DNA of 64,000 nucleotides from contig NC_045438.1 of assembly GCF_002776525.5 (NCBI RefSeq), forward strand, positions 143,880,095 to 143,944,094, given 5' to 3'. The DNA is from Piliocolobus tephrosceles. Taxonomy: Eukaryota > Chordata > Mammalia > Primates > Cercopithecidae. The notes below the pieces were generated by a model. The model made no database searches and was not told the origin of the DNA. It saw only the letters and a list, made by a program, of their open reading frames with translations. Positions 1 to 12,488 of the stretch are shown one piece after another (position 1 is the stretch's first letter; each line of letters opens with the position of its first letter). The position numbers and the translations under genes were made by a program.

Positions 1-1369
1 GGTAGTTTTTACAAATGTGAATTACAATTTTTATACATAGTTGCACTTGTGGTGGTAATCTAGCCTTGGGACTTGTCTAGAGGAGGATGCAGTGACCTCA
101 GCTTGGAGGCTGTGTTTGGGAAGCTGAGGAAGGCTGCATAGATAACTGGCTTCTGAGCTGGATATTTCCAGGGTATGGGAGGGAGCACTGGGCGATTGGG
201 AGGTGATAGAAGACCAGGAGGAGAAGAGAAGGGCATGGAGACACAGTTGGGAGCATTTGCTTCCTCTCCCAGGGCATCTGTCCTGGCATATGTCAGGAAT
301 TGCTAAGGCTGGCTCCTTCCAACATTTGAATCAATCTGTGAAACATGCTCGCAATTTATCACAGTCTTAGGAAACCTGCCATGGGGTGTCTTGGGGTTGT
401 TCTTAGTTGACCTGTGTGTATTGGTCACAGCTACTTTTCTAAAATCAAAAGCAAACTCTACTGCAGTGAAATGGAAAGAGAAATCTATGAATAATACATT
501 TCCTCCTATTATCCACAGGATAGTTCTGGGCAAGCCTTACCAAAAACCAAGGCAGTTAAGAAGTAAATATGAGATTCTGGCTATGTTGAATCCTGGCTGT
601 CATATACAGGATTTTTTTTCATACACTCAGCCCCAGCTGAGATGAAAGCTGTTAGCCAGCTCTGAAAAATAATTTGTGTCAGAGCAGCATGGTAATTCCA
701 TCTCTTTGAAATAAAGGTTACTCAATGCAAAAAAAAATTGAAAATTAAAATTAAAATCCATTCCTTTTGTTCAGTGGTTTGTTTTCTAGGTCTTTCCTTC
801 ATTTTGTTTCTTTCATTCCCTCAAATGATCTATCTGTTCCTCCTTGTGTTCTTTCTCTTGTAAACCAGTTATTTGTGCTTACGTTAAGTGATTTCAGAAA
901 TCAGTGGGGATTGAGGATATGGACTGAAAATCTGGGTTGAGCTGTTGCTTCTGGGGTGAAGTGTAAATGTCAGCTCTTTCTCTTCATAGTGTTGTGTTTG
1001 TAGATCTTCTGGGGAGAGAAATACATGAGCTGTAGTTCTAAATGGGCTGCCCAGGGCACATGGGCATTTTCTCATAGTTAGAGTTGTCAGACAAAACACT
1101 ATAATAATGTCCCAAATACTGCAGAATTTAAAAAATTTTATTCACCTGAAATTCACATTTACCTGGGAATCCTGCACTGTATTTTCATTTGCTAAGTCTG
1201 CCCACCCTGCTCATCCACCACCCCTCTCTGTGTTATGTGCAGATTCCCTTCCTGCATTTAACCCAGGTCTTTTCTTACTGCTCTCTGGTGTTACTCACTC
1301 GAAGCTCTTAATGCCGAGTAAGTAGATGTAAGCTCTCAGGGACCAAAAGTAAAGGCAGGAATATTAAAT
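1..1369. other. Intron 1, unassigned
   Basis: AT-rich single-copy-looking DNA. I see no exon, CpG island or named repeat here. Confidence 0.6.
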
Positions 1370-1770
1370 TTATTTATTTTTAAAATATTAAAGACATTCA
1401 CATAATTCACAAAGTACAAAAGGCTATTTGTTTAAAAAAAAATTTCCCTGAGCCCTCTTTCCGCTCATCAGCACAGATCTTAACAATTTTTTGTGTATTC
1501 TTCCAGAGATACTTTATACATTTTCAAGCAAATTTATATTTATATTTCTCTCACCCCATTCCCTTTCCCACAAGAGGTGAGTACTGTATATACCATTCTG
1601 CACTTTCTTTTTTCACTTAACAAAAGGTCTTAGTATATAACAGTACATGAAGAGCTTCTTTACTAATGCAAGGTATTTCATTTTATGACCAGACCATAGT
1701 TTATTTAATTGGTTTTCTGCTGACAAACATTTGATTGTTTCCAGTTTTTCTTTCTTTTTTCCATCTTTTC

Positions 1771-2064
1771 TTTTTCTTTATTTTGTAGACAGGTCTCACT
1801 CTGTCACCCAGGCTGGAGTGCAGTGGCACAATCTGGACACACGGCAGCCTTGACCTCCCAGGTTCAAGTAATTCTTTTACCTCAGCCTCCCGAGTAGCTG
1901 GAATTACAGGTGGTGCCACTATGCTTGGCTAATTCTTTTATGTTCTGTGGAGATGAGGTCTCGCTGTGTTGCCCAGGCCTGCCTCGAACTCCTGGACTCA
2001 AGTGATCCTCCCGCCTGGGCCTCCGAAAGTATTGGGATGACAGGTGTGAGCCGCTATGCCTGAC
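1771..2064 (-). mobile_element. Alu, antisense
   Basis: T run, then GTCACCCAGGCTGGAGTGC through GCCTGACC; old diverged copy inside L1. Confidence 0.9.
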
Positions 2065-2168
2065 CCAGACTTTTTCCATATGTGACAATCTCTTAGGTAA
2101 AAAATGGCATCTCATTGTTTTAATTTGCATTTTTCTTTTTATGAGTAAATTTGAGCATCCTTTTATTC

Positions 2169-2471
2169 TTTTTCTTTTTTTTTTTTTTTTTTTTGAGACA
2201 GAGTCTCACTCTATGACCCAGGCTGGAGTGCAATGTGATCTCAGCTTTCTGCAACCTCTGCTTCCTGGGCTCAAGTGATCTCTTGCCTCAGCCTTCTGAG
2301 TAGCTGGGACTATAGGTGCATATCACTATGCCACACTAATTATATTTCTTTAAGGGATAGGGTCTCCCTATGTTGTCCAGGCTGGTCTTGAACTCCTAGG
2401 CTCAAGTGATCCACCTGCCTCAGCCTCCCAAAGTGCTGGGATTACAGGGGTGAGCAACTGCGCCCCCAGGC
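2169..2471 (-). mobile_element. Alu, antisense
   Basis: Complete diverged copy with a 20-base T run at the left. Confidence 0.9.
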
Positions 2472-2723
2472 CTGAACATCTTTTAATGTATTTCAAATGT
2501 GCTTGTATTTTCTTTTCTATGTTCTGTCTGTTGATAGACTTTTTCTGTTGAATTTTTATTAATTTGAAAGTGCTCTTATGTGTTAGGGAAATTATCTTTT
2601 GTCTGCAATATGAGTTGCAAATATTTTCCCAGTTTGTTGTTGACACTTTTACTGCACTTATGACTTTCCATGAACATTTAAAAAATCCATATATTTTATT
2701 AGTGGATAAAATTTATCCATATT

Positions 2724-3011
2724 TTTCTTTTCTTTTTTTTTTTCTTTGAGACAGAGCCTTTCTCTGTCGCCTGGGCTAGAGTGCAGTGGCATGATCTCAG
2801 CTTACCGCAATCTCCACCTCCCAGATTCAGGCGATTCTCATGCCTCAGCCTCCTGAGTAGCTGGGACTACAGGCACCTGCCACCACGCCTGTCTAATTTT
2901 TGTATTTTAGCATGTTGGCCAGGCTGGTCTCTAACTCCTGACCTCAGGTGATCTGCCCGCCTCAGCCTCCTAAAGTGCTGGGATTACAAGCATGAGCCAC
3001 TGTCCCTGGCC
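2724..3011 (-). mobile_element. Alu, antisense
   Basis: AluS-like; internal RNA-polymerase boxes still recognisable. Confidence 0.92.
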
Positions 3012-4450
3012 TAGAATGTTTTCATTACTTTAAAAAAAAAAAAGCAAAAACTCTGTACATCTTATAGTTTACTCCACTCCCCATTTTCTTCCAATCTGCC
3101 AACTCTGAACAACTACTAATCTACTTTTTGTCTATATGGAGTTGACCATTCTGCATATTTCATATAAATTGAATCATATAATATGTGGTTCTTCCTGACT
3201 GGCTTCTTTTCTTTTCATTTAGCATAATGTTTTTTGGGTTTTTTTTTTTTAAGCATATTTTCAAGGTTTTTCATGCTCTAGTATGTATTAGTACTTCATT
3301 CCTTTATATTGCCTATTATGCCTTTACATGGATATACCACATTATTTTTATCCATTTTTCAGTTGATGAGTGTTTGGGTTGTTTCTACTTTTTGGCTATT
3401 ATCAACATTCACGTACAATTTTTTTTTTTTTTTTTTTTTTTGAGAGAGTTGGCTCAAAAAAACCATAGGCTTAGCCTATGTTGCCCAGGCTCATTACAAA
3501 CTCCTGGGCTCAAGCGGTCCTCCCCGTGCAGCCACCCAAAGTGCTGGGATTACAGGAGTGAGCCACCCTTCCAGGCCTAACTCCTGTATCATGTACACAT
3601 TGTTTTGTGGCTATATGTTTTCATTTTTCTTGGGTATATACTAGGAGTAGAATTGCTGGGTTATATAGTAACTCTGTTTAACTGTTTGAAGAGCTACCAA
3701 ATTATTTTCTAAGTGATTGCATGCACTATTTTACATTCTCACCAACAGTGTATGAGGAGTCCAATTTCTCACATGCTTGACAATGTTTTTAATTATCTTT
3801 TTTATTATAGCCATGCTAGTGGGTATGAGGTGGTATCTCATTGTCTCTCTGACTTGCATTACCCTGATTGCTAAAGATATTGAGCATATTTTCATGAGCT
3901 TATTAGCCATTTATGTATCTTTTTTGGAGAACTGTCTATTCAGGTTCTTGTTCATATTTAAAATGATTTGTCTTTTTATTATTGACTTATAATGCTTATT
4001 CATATATAGTTTATACTTTGATACAAGTCCCTTATTAGATTTTTGATCTGCAAAAATTTCATCCTGTCCTGTGAGCTGTCTTTTCACTTGCTTGATGGTG
4101 TCCTTAGAAGCACAAAAGTTTTTCATTTTGGTGATGTCTATTTTATCTATTTTTTCTTTTATTGTTTGTCCTTTTGGTGTCATATTTAAGAAACCATTGC
4201 GTATGCAAAGTTCATGAAGATTGACACCCATGTTTTCTTCTAATAGTTTTGTAGTTTTAGTTCTGATATTTGGGTCTTTGATCCATTTTGAGTCGATTTT
4301 AGTATATGGTGTGTGGTAGGGGTCAAATTTTATTCTTTTGCATGTTGATATCTGTTTGTTGCAGCATCATTTGTTGAAAAGATTATTCTTTCCCCATTGA
4401 ATTGTCCTGGAGCCCTTGTCAAAAGTCAGTCTCATAGTTTCTTGTAGTGC
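3012..4450 (-). mobile_element. L1 3' region, antisense
   Basis: Antisense L1 text is clear: GGATATACCACATTATTTTT, GTGGTATCTCATTGTC, CATCATTTGTTGAAAAGATT. A short Alu interrupts it at 3419-3577. No intact reading frame. Confidence 0.85.
3419..3577 (-). mobile_element. Short Alu, antisense
   Basis: Only about 160 bases: T run, a diverged block, and GCTCATTACAAACTCCTGGGC to TTCCAGGCC; internally deleted or monomeric. Confidence 0.8.
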
Positions 4451-4641
4451 TTTTATGGGCTTGTGCTTTTCGTTAGAAATTTATTTCAATACCTGTAAAA
4501 GTAAAAACTAAAAGAAAGAAAAAGAAATTTATCTTGATGCAGGGATACAGCTTAGCATTTTTTTTTCAGTTACTACCTGTTTCTCTAATACACTCTAATA
4601 CAATTTATTTAACAACCTACCTTTTCTCCACTGATTTTTTG

Positions 4642-4930
4642 TTTTTTTTTTTTTTTTTTGGAGACAGAATCTCGCTCTTGTTGCCCAGGCTGGAGTGCAG
4701 TGGCGCGATCTTGGCTTACTGCAACCTCTGCCTCCCGGGTTCAAGCAATTCTTCTGCCTCAGCCTCCCAAGTAGCTGGTATTACAGGCGCGTGCCACCAT
4801 GCCTGGCTAATTTTTGTATTTTTAGTACAGATGGGGTTTCATCATGTTGGTGAGGATGGTCTCGATCTCCTGACCTCATGATCTGCCCGCCTTGGGCTCC
4901 CAAAGTGCTGGGATTACACTGTGCCTGGCC
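4642..4930 (-). mobile_element. Alu, antisense
   Basis: AluS-like; slightly shortened at the left-arm end (TACACTGTGCCTGGCC). Confidence 0.93.
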
Positions 4931-4937
4931 GTTCGTG

Positions 4938-5234
4938 TTTTTTTTGTGTTTTGAGACAGGGCCTGGCTCTGTCACCCAGGCTGGAGTGCAGTGGCCGGAT
5001 CTCAGCTCACTGCAAGCTCCGCCTCCTGGGTTTATGCCATTCTCCTGCCTCAGCCTCGTGAGTAGCTGGGACTACAGGCACCCGCCACCTCGCCCAGCTA
5101 GTTTTTTGTATTTTTTAGTAGAGACGGGGTTTCACCGTGTTAGCCAGGATGGTCTCGATTTCCTGACCTCGTGATCCGCCCATCTCGGCCTCCCAAAGTG
5201 CTGGGATTACAGGCTTGAGCCACCACGCCCGGCC
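4938..5234 (-). mobile_element. AluY of Old World monkey type, antisense
   Basis: Carries GTGGCCGGATCTCAG, CACCTCGCCCAGCTAG and CAGGCTTGAGCC, markers of cercopithecid AluYRa-type copies. It sits directly after the preceding Alu. Confidence 0.9.
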
Positions 5235-5235
5235 A

Positions 5236-5960
5236 ACCATCCTCTTTTAATGATTTTTAAAATAATATATTTCATTATATGGTAAGACCAGTTTTCCCTC
5301 AATTATCTTATTTTTCAAAAAATTTTGGCCTTTTTTCTTGTTAATTTTCCCATGTGCACTTTTAAATTCATTTTTTCTAGTTTTTCATTCACCCAAATAA
5401 AAATTCTGCCAGCATCATTTTATTGGACATGAAGAACTTTATGGGTTAATTTAGGAAACACTGATATGTTTATGATACTGAGTCTGTTTGTCCAAGAACA
5501 TTTATTCATGTTTTTCCCCATTTATTTAAGGTTTTTTTTTTTTTTTTTTTGAGACGGAGTCTTGCTCTGTCGCCCAGGCTGGAGTGCAGTGGCCGGATCT
5601 CAGCTCACTGCAAGCTCCGCCTCCCGGGTTTACGCTATTCTCCCGCCTCAGCCTCCCCCCCCCCCCGAGTAGCTGGGACTACAGGCGCCCGCCACCTCGT
5701 CCGGCTAGTTTTTTTTTTTTTGTATTTTTAGTAGAGACGGGGTTTCACTGTGTTAGCCAGGATGGTCTCGATCTCCGGACCTCGTGATCCGCCCGTCTCG
5801 GCCTCCCAAAGTGCTGGGATTACAGGCTTGAGCCACCGCGCCCAGCCTATTTAAGGTTTTTCTCCATCTATTTAAGGTTTTTTTGGGTTCCTCAGTAGCA
5901 TTTTATTTATTTATTTTTTCCTTAGTAGCATTTTAAGTTTGTCTTAAAATAGATATGCAA
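5236..5960 (-). mobile_element. L1 ORF2 fragment, antisense, split by an Alu
   Basis: GATACTGAGTCTGTTTGTCC and the stretch after the Alu (TATTTAAGG, TCAGTAGCATTTTAAG) are the reverse of L1 ORF2. It continues the antisense L1 region of intron 1. Confidence 0.75.
5532..5847 (-). mobile_element. AluY of Old World monkey type, antisense, with a C12 run
   Basis: Same markers plus CTCCGGACCTCGTG. Target repeat ATTTAAGGTTTTT on both sides. A normal CCC is expanded to 12 C at about 5655-5666, and a second T run interrupts the middle. Confidence 0.93.
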
Positions 5961-6747
5961 ATACCTTGTTAAGGTCAGCCTTAGGTCTTCTATTTTTTGT
6001 CTGTTGCTGCTGCTGTAGTCCTCTATTATGGTTTCTGTAATTTTATTGCTATAGTTTTCTGTTACATCTTCTACCTAGTTGTTGTTAATTGTTAGAATTT
6101 GAAGAGATATGGATATAATTTAATCTTATTGTTTATTTTTTAAATTGTTTTCTCCTTGAGACTTAAAAATGGGCATTTAAGCGTCTTCCTTCTACTATGC
6201 TGCCAATTACTTCGTTCACAGTTGGGGATTGCAAAGTTATTTGGCATGGAGAACAGCAATTTTGAAATCATGTCATTTTAAAAAATGTTTTTAACGAAAG
6301 GAACATATTTGTATTTAAAATGCATACTTAAGCATTCTTTTTTTAACTAAAATTGTTAATATTAGTAGATGAGAAATAAGTAAAACCTAGAAGTATAAAT
6401 GTGTCAGCTTATGTTTTAAATTCGTCCCTTTCCTCAGGAAGTTTACAATTTAGTTGAAGAGAAAATATACATACACCTAAAAAATTAATTGCCTCTATAA
6501 GGAAGCAAATGTTAGCTACCATATAAGTGATTTCAGAATACAGGGGTATATCTGCCACTTTAAAAATTATTAGATTGTCATTTGGCATTATAGTATTTGC
6601 ATTCTCCATAAAGCAGCTATTAGTCACTGTAGGTGTCTGCTTTGATCTTACCTGAACCGAAGTATTTTATAACCCATAAACAGGAAAAAAAAAAAAAAAA
6701 AAAAAAGGTCAAATAGTGTCACTTACCAGATAAAATTAGGTCTGGCT
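5961..6747. other. Intron 1, unassigned
   Basis: AT-rich DNA with an A22 run near 6686. Nothing coding recognised. Confidence 0.6.
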
Positions 6748-7059
6748 TTCTTTCTTTTCTTTTTCTTTTCTTTTTTGAGATGGAGTCTAGCTTTTGTTGC
6801 CCAGGCTGGAGTGCAATGGCACAATCTCGGCTCACTGCAACCTCCACCTCCTGGGTTCAAGTGATTCTCCCACCTCAGCCTCTCGAGTAGCTGGGATTAC
6901 AGGTGTGTGCCACCACGCCCGGCTAATTTTTGTATTTTTAGTAGAGACAGGGTTTCACCATGTTGGTCAGGCTGGTCTCAAACTCCTGACCTCAGGTGAT
7001 CCACCCGCCTCAGCCTCCCAAAGTGTTGGGATTACAGGCATGAGCCACTGCACCCAGCC
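6748..7059 (-). mobile_element. Alu, antisense
   Basis: AluS-like full copy with a TTTC-rich tail. Confidence 0.93.
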
Positions 7060-7880
7060 TGGCTTCTTAGAAACAGATGTTCAAGATAAGCAGTGGTTTA
7101 AATGAGAGAAAAGTTTATTTTTTCCTCAAGAAATCAAAGGTTGGCTGTCCAGGGCTGGTAGGCAGTCCCACGTCTTCAAGGACCCAGCTCCTTCCATCTT
7201 CCCAGCACTGGCTTGCTTTCTCAAGGCCTCCGTGTAGTCCTAGATGGCTGCTGTGGCAGCAGACCTTGTATTCTGTTCTAGGCAGCAGGAAGAAGAAAAG
7301 ATGAGAAGGACAAAAAGAGCTTTCCTCAGAAGTTTTATTCAATAGTTCCTTTTCTGTCTCTTTGACCAGTGTATAATCACATGACCACACTAAGCTGCAA
7401 AAGGTGAGGGGTCTGTTAGTTGGGTATTCTGGGGCCCCAGATAATTATGTGAGTTTTATTACTAAGGAATTAATGGAGAATGTTCGCTGAACAGGCAGTC
7501 TTTGCCACAGTCACCTTCATCTTATCCTTGAGCCTCATTCTTTGCATCTTTGACCTTCATCCCTCCCTTATCCGTGTCCTGGCACCGGAAGTGCTCCATC
7601 AGTACTTGTTGAATACCTTTCTGTGCTTTGCCCATTTCTGGCCCTATCTCTGGGCTCACCCCATTCCCACATCTCATTCATTCTCTGACACCAGTCCTGA
7701 GCCTTACCCCATCTCTGAATCAGTGATGTCCTCACCATCACCCAAAGAAGGGAAAGAATTCAGTTGGGGTGAGGCTTCTCAGTTGGCCTAGGGGTCGTGC
7801 ATGACCAGAAGCCTAGAGAAGGAATGAGATTGAGGAACAGAATACGGCCAGAAATATCAGGAGTCAGAAATACCCATTCC

Positions 7881-8193
7881 GGCCTGGTGCAGTGGCTCAC
7901 ACCTATAATCCCAACACTTTGGGAGGCTGAGGCGGGCAGATCATTTGAGGTCAAGAGTTCGAGGCCAGCCTGGCCAACATGGCAAAACCCTGTCTCTACT
8001 AAAAATACAAAAATGAGCCGGGTATGGTGGTATGCACCTGCAGTCCCAGCTACCTGGGAGGCTGAGGTAGGAGAATCGTTTGAACCTGGGAGGTGGATGT
8101 TGCGTGAGCTGAGATTGCACCACTGCACTCCAGCCTAGGTGACAGAGTGAGACTCTGTCTCAAAAAAAAAATAAAAATAAAAATAAAAAAAAG
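7881..8193 (+). mobile_element. Alu, sense
   Basis: Full copy, tail of AAAAT units, flanked by GAAATACCCATTCC / GAAACATCCATTCC. Confidence 0.94.
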
Positions 8194-8799
8194 AAACATC
8201 CATTCCAACATCTCTCGGTAATTTTGTTTAAAAACCTGTGTCAGAATGACCATATTAAAATATCTGTCTTCTATAAAAATGAAAACTACAAGTGTAATTT
8301 ATTAATACAAAGGTAAGATGTGTTCAGTTTAGAAAAAATAGAAAATACGGATCAGAAAAGAAGCAAAAAAGGAAAAGAAAAAAAGCATTTATTATTGTCA
8401 CCGGTTTTCACCATGGGAGGATGTTTCCTTTACATGCAGAGTTTATGGAAGGATATATGGGCTTGTACTATTTATAACATTTTGAACTTGTGAAGCCTTA
8501 TTTTAAAAGTTCTATTTTGTCACTCGACTCAACTTTACCTTTGATCAAAATTGTTAAAGAGCTTGACAGGCTTTCTATGTAAATTCTTTAAATATTTTCT
8601 TCCCTTTTAATGAAGACAGAAAACTACAGTGAGGTGGGCAGAAGGCAAGCAGCAGGAGACAGCATGAGTCCGTCAAGAGAACTGGGTCATTCGGAGACTG
8701 AATAATAAGTAAGGAAAGTCTTAAGTAATCCAGAGTGGAATGGACGAACTTCACAGAACCATCAAAGAGGGTGGGGGTGCCACAGTGAAAGCTTGAGGT

Positions 8800-8945
8800 C
8801 TTGAATCTAAAGACTGACTCTGAAACTCAGCGTCCTTTCCTGTAAAATGGGAATGAGAACTAACTCAGAAACAGTTCCTACAAGTAGATCAAATAAGATA
8901 ATATACGTGAAGCATTATTTAACCCATAAAGTACTAACTAACTAT
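8800..8945 (+). mobile_element. MIR fragment
   Basis: CTTTCCTGTAAAATGGGAATGAGAA and AATAAGATAATATACGTGAAGCA fit the MIR core, sense. Confidence 0.65.
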
Positions 8946-8965
8946 GTATTTAAAAAGCAACATTT

Positions 8966-9289
8966 GGCCAGGCGCAGTGGCTCATGTCTGTAATCCCAGC
9001 ACTTTGGGAGGCCAAGGTGGGTGAATCACCTGAGGTCAGGAGTTTGGCACCAGCCTGGCCAACGTGGTGAAACTCCATCTCTACTAAAAATACAAAAATT
9101 AGCTGGCCATGATGGTTGGCACCTGTAATCCTAGCTACAGAATCCTAGTCAGGAGACTGAAGCAGGAGAATCACTTGAACCCTGGAGGAAGAGGTTGCTG
9201 TGAGCCAAGATCATACCATTGCACTCCAAACTGGGTGACAAGAGCAAAACTCTGTCCCAAAATAACAAACAAAAACAAAAACAAAAAAG
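8966..9289 (+). mobile_element. Alu, sense
   Basis: Full copy, flanked by AAAAAGCAACATT / AAAAAGCAACACTT. Confidence 0.93.
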
Positions 9290-10487
9290 CAACACTTATA
9301 AGCTATTAGAGCTGAAGGAATTTTTGATAACACCTAGTCCATATGTCTTTTAATGTTGAGGAAATGGAGACGCATTGTCTTCTTACATTAATGTACCCCC
9401 AAAAAAGAACCTTAAATATGGTATTGAGAAAACACTTTTTATGCTGAGCACCTGTAAAGTTTGCACTGAGATAATGACAATGAATTGCTTTCCAGGTACA
9501 ATATGGTTGTGAAAGTTGTACCTTGCACAACCAAAGGCATTCATCAAAGGGGCATGGGATTGGGAATTTGGTTTACAGTCCATTTGCCAAACTGTGTTCC
9601 TTCAGAGCAGTATCTTCTCTTAGAGCTGCCTTTTCTTAATTTGCCTGAAGGTACCATATGGTACGGTGGAGGCCCAATCTTTATCCATGGGATTCTTGAC
9701 CAATGATCCCTGGCTGATAGCGGTGTTGCTATTCTGGGCCCCAGCACCTTGGGCAGCTGAATAAATGTCATTTCTGGGAGGCCAGTTGCTCTTCTCTTGC
9801 CCTTTGGTTAGGGAGTAGTCAGTGGCTGCAGATGGAAGATGGCCCAGTCTTCCCTTCCACCTCCCGTCTCTAAAATACTTTCCTCACTGGAAGCAAAGGG
9901 AGTTATTGGTGGCAAACTTTGCAGAACTAGGTATTCTTCCTCTAGGGTTTTAGGCATGAATGTTATGAAATGCTTACTGTTTTCTTTCTCCATTTTACCT
10001 TATCAAAGCAGGTGTTCTGATGGCCTTGGGTCCATTGTACTGACACAGAGGTGTTACACCCACCTCCTGACCTTACCTTAGCTCACCTTTACTCTGGTTC
10101 CTTCCTGTCTCTTGGTCTGACTCAGCCCACCTCTGGACCTTAAAGGCCCTTTTCACCTACCCAGAGCATGGCCAGTGATGGTGTTAGGCTAGGCAGCACC
10201 TGTGCTCTGTGTGGTCGATGACAGGCCCCTATGTGCAGTTCAACGGGCGGCACTCTTGTGATTTGAATTGTTCCTCGGTTAAACTCAAAAACAAGGCCTA
10301 GAACTTCCACACAATCTTAAGAGAAGGTTACGTGTTTGATTTTGTTTGCAGGCTCCTTGTCCTTTCTGGTTATTTCCTGACCCCACTAGGCTGCCACAGA
10401 GTTCTTAAATAACTGACTGGAGACATCTGTAGGGGTGTTTCCCTGTCTTTTTTATCCCTATGACACTTATATATTTCTTTCTTTTTG

Positions 10488-10788
10488 TTTTTTTTTTTTT
10501 TTTTTTGAGACGGAGTCTGGCTCTGTCGCCCAGGCTGGAGTACAGTGGCCCGATCTCAGCTCACTGCAAGCTCCGCCTCCCGGGTTTACTCCATTCTCCT
10601 GCCTCAGCCTTCCGAGTAGCTGGGACTACAGGCGCCCGCCACCTCGCCCGGCTAGTTTTTTGTATTTTTTTAGTAGAGACGGGGTTTCACTGTGTTAGCC
10701 AGGATGGTCTCGATCTCCGGACCTCGTGATCCGCCCGTCTCGGCCTCCCAAAGTGCTGGGATTACAGGCTTGAGCCACCGCGCCCGGC
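10488..10788 (-). mobile_element. AluY of Old World monkey type, antisense
   Basis: Same markers as the 5.5 kb copy, including CTCCGGACCTCGTG and CACTGTGTTAGCC. Flanked by GACACTTATATATTTC / GACACTTATAAATTTC. Confidence 0.93.
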
Positions 10789-11079
10789 GACACTTATAAA
10801 TTTCTAAAAGTACTGCAGTGTTTCTGGAAATGGGTGAGGAAGAGTGTTATCCTTCTGTAAGATTTTATCCACACATCCTCTGTGTGGAGGGAGGAGGAAA
10901 GAAGGGGTGGGTGGGAGAGACTGGTGTGAATTGGAACTAAAATCTAGTTTATCACAGCATACCATCTTGCAACTCACAGCAGGATTCTGACACCACATTA
11001 GGAAACCTTATGTAGGTTTTTTGAACATTAGCTTGTGTGTTTCCTCCTGGGAGTCTTTGTCATGTATTTGAAATAATAA

Positions 11080-11270
11080 GCACTTGGAGTGCAGCTCCAA
11101 GTCCAGACTGCCTTGTACTGGTTCTTCTACCTTGGGCAAACCAGTTCACTTTTTTGAACCTCAATTGTATCATCTAATGCAGATATAACAATATGTCTGG
11201 GTTGTTGTGAAGATCACACTGAGAAAGTATCAGGCAAAAATGAAGTGCTTATATTAACCAAATTCAATTA
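11080..11270 (+). mobile_element. MIR fragment
   Basis: TACCTTGGGCAAACCAGTTCACTTTTTTGAACCTCAATTGTATCATCTAATG is a decayed MIR core, sense. Confidence 0.65.
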
Positions 11271-11606
11271 AATGTAAGATGCTAATGATTGTATTTAATA
11301 AGATGCATGATTATTTTAAATACCACTAAGGAAAAGAATGCTGTCAACTAAGCCAAGATTTATCACTTTCTTCTCACTTAGAATGTTTAAACAAATTGAA
11401 AGAAATTGAGGGGGGGTGCTTATTTAGACAGATTTTTATCATAAATCATTCTTGTGCATATGTTAAAAGGAACATATAACTGACACATTAAGGTATTCTT
11501 AAATTTTCTTCCTGCCCAATAACTTGTCAGTGCAGTTATTGATACCTGTGGCTTTTCTACATATTGCCTGTGTGCCATCATGAGCTTTGGGGGAATGCAG
11601 CATTTC

Positions 11607-11912
11607 TTTTTTTTTATTTTTTTATTTTTTTTGAGACAGTGTCTCACTCTGTTGCCCAGGCTGGAGTGCAGTGATACAATCTTGGCTCACTGCAAGCTCC
11701 ACCTCCTGGATTCACGCCATTCTCCTGCCTCAGCCTCCAGAGTAGCTGGGACTACAGGCGCCCGCCACCACGCCTGGCTAATTTTTTGTATTTTTAGTAG
11801 AGACAGGGTTTCACTGTGTTAGCCAGGATGGTCTCGATCTCCTGACCTCATGACCCACCTGCCTTGGCCTCCCAAAGTGCTGGGATTACAGGTGTGAGCC
11901 ACCGCGCCCAGC
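11607..11912 (-). mobile_element. AluY-like, antisense
   Basis: Full copy; GCAGCATTTCTT repeated at both flanks. Confidence 0.93.
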
Positions 11913-12122
11913 TGGGATGCAGCATTTCTTAAGTGAGTGCCTCATGTTGTCTTTGGGATGTTCTTCCAAGCTCTGACTCCAGTTCTGCACAGCTGGTGTG
12001 CATGCATAAACAATACCATCCACTTCCTGCCGGGCACGTGGCCATCTGCAATTGTAGGACATCCTGATATCAGAAATGGTAAAATGTGAAAATATTTATG
12101 TGTTAGAATTCATGAAATACAG

Positions 12123-12396
12123 GCTGGGCATGATGGCTCACACCTGTAATCATTGAGAGGCCGAGATGGGCAGATCACTTGAGGCCAGGAGTTCGAGACC
12201 AGCCTGGCCAACATGGCAAAACCCTGTCTCTGCTAAAAATACAAAAATTAGCTGGGTGTGGTAGTGTGTGCCTGTAGTCCCACCTACTTGGAGGCTGAGG
12301 CACAAGAATCACTTGAACCCAGGAGGCAGAGATTGCAGTGAGCCAACATTGTGCCACTGCACTCTAGCCTGGATGACAGTGCAAGACTCTGTCTCA
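12123..12396 (+). mobile_element. Alu, sense
   Basis: Copy with a short gap after CCTGTAATC; its tail is the microsatellite that follows. Confidence 0.92.
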
Positions 12397-12397
12397 A

Positions 12398-12439
<42 letters not shown>

Positions 12440-12440
12440 G
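12397..12440 (+). repeat. (TA)n(CA)n(TA)n microsatellite at an Alu tail
   Basis: The tail of the sense Alu at 12123 has turned into TA, CA and TA runs. The flanking repeat ATGAAATAC lies on both sides of Alu plus tail. Confidence 0.9.
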
Positions 12441-12488
12441 AAATACAATAGTATGATTTATTCCATCATTATTTCATTGTTTTAGCTT

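Larger units (their letters stand above)
1370..2723 (-). mobile_element. Old L1 (L1M) fragments, antisense, split by Alus
   Basis: Segments before, between and after two Alus read as the reverse of an L1 3' region (CATAGTTTATTTAATTGGTT, TGTCTGCAATATGAGTTGC). Confidence 0.75.
7060..11606. other. Intron 1, stretches between listed repeats
   Basis: The parts not listed as Alu or MIR (7060-7880, 8194-8800, 9290-10487, 10789-11080) show no exon with consensus splice sites that I recognise and no CpG island. The open frames near 7480 and 9500-9770 have no family resemblance and cross no clear splice sites. Confidence 0.5.

Noticed and set aside
3911..4231. 106-codon - strand frame with IKQVKRQLTGQDEIFA
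   Set aside because: A remnant of L1 ORF2 in an antisense L1 copy, not an intact gene.
4534..5174. Reading frames with ETGSHSVAQAGVQW-type peptides here and at many other places
   Set aside because: These are translations of antisense Alu copies, not genes.
7480..7791. 103-codon frame starting MFAEQAVFATVTF
   Set aside because: Hydrophobic start but no recognisable family, no splice sites in register and an intronic position; most likely chance.
9485..9771. Overlapping frames on both strands
   Set aside because: No similarity to any protein I know and no splice or promoter context.
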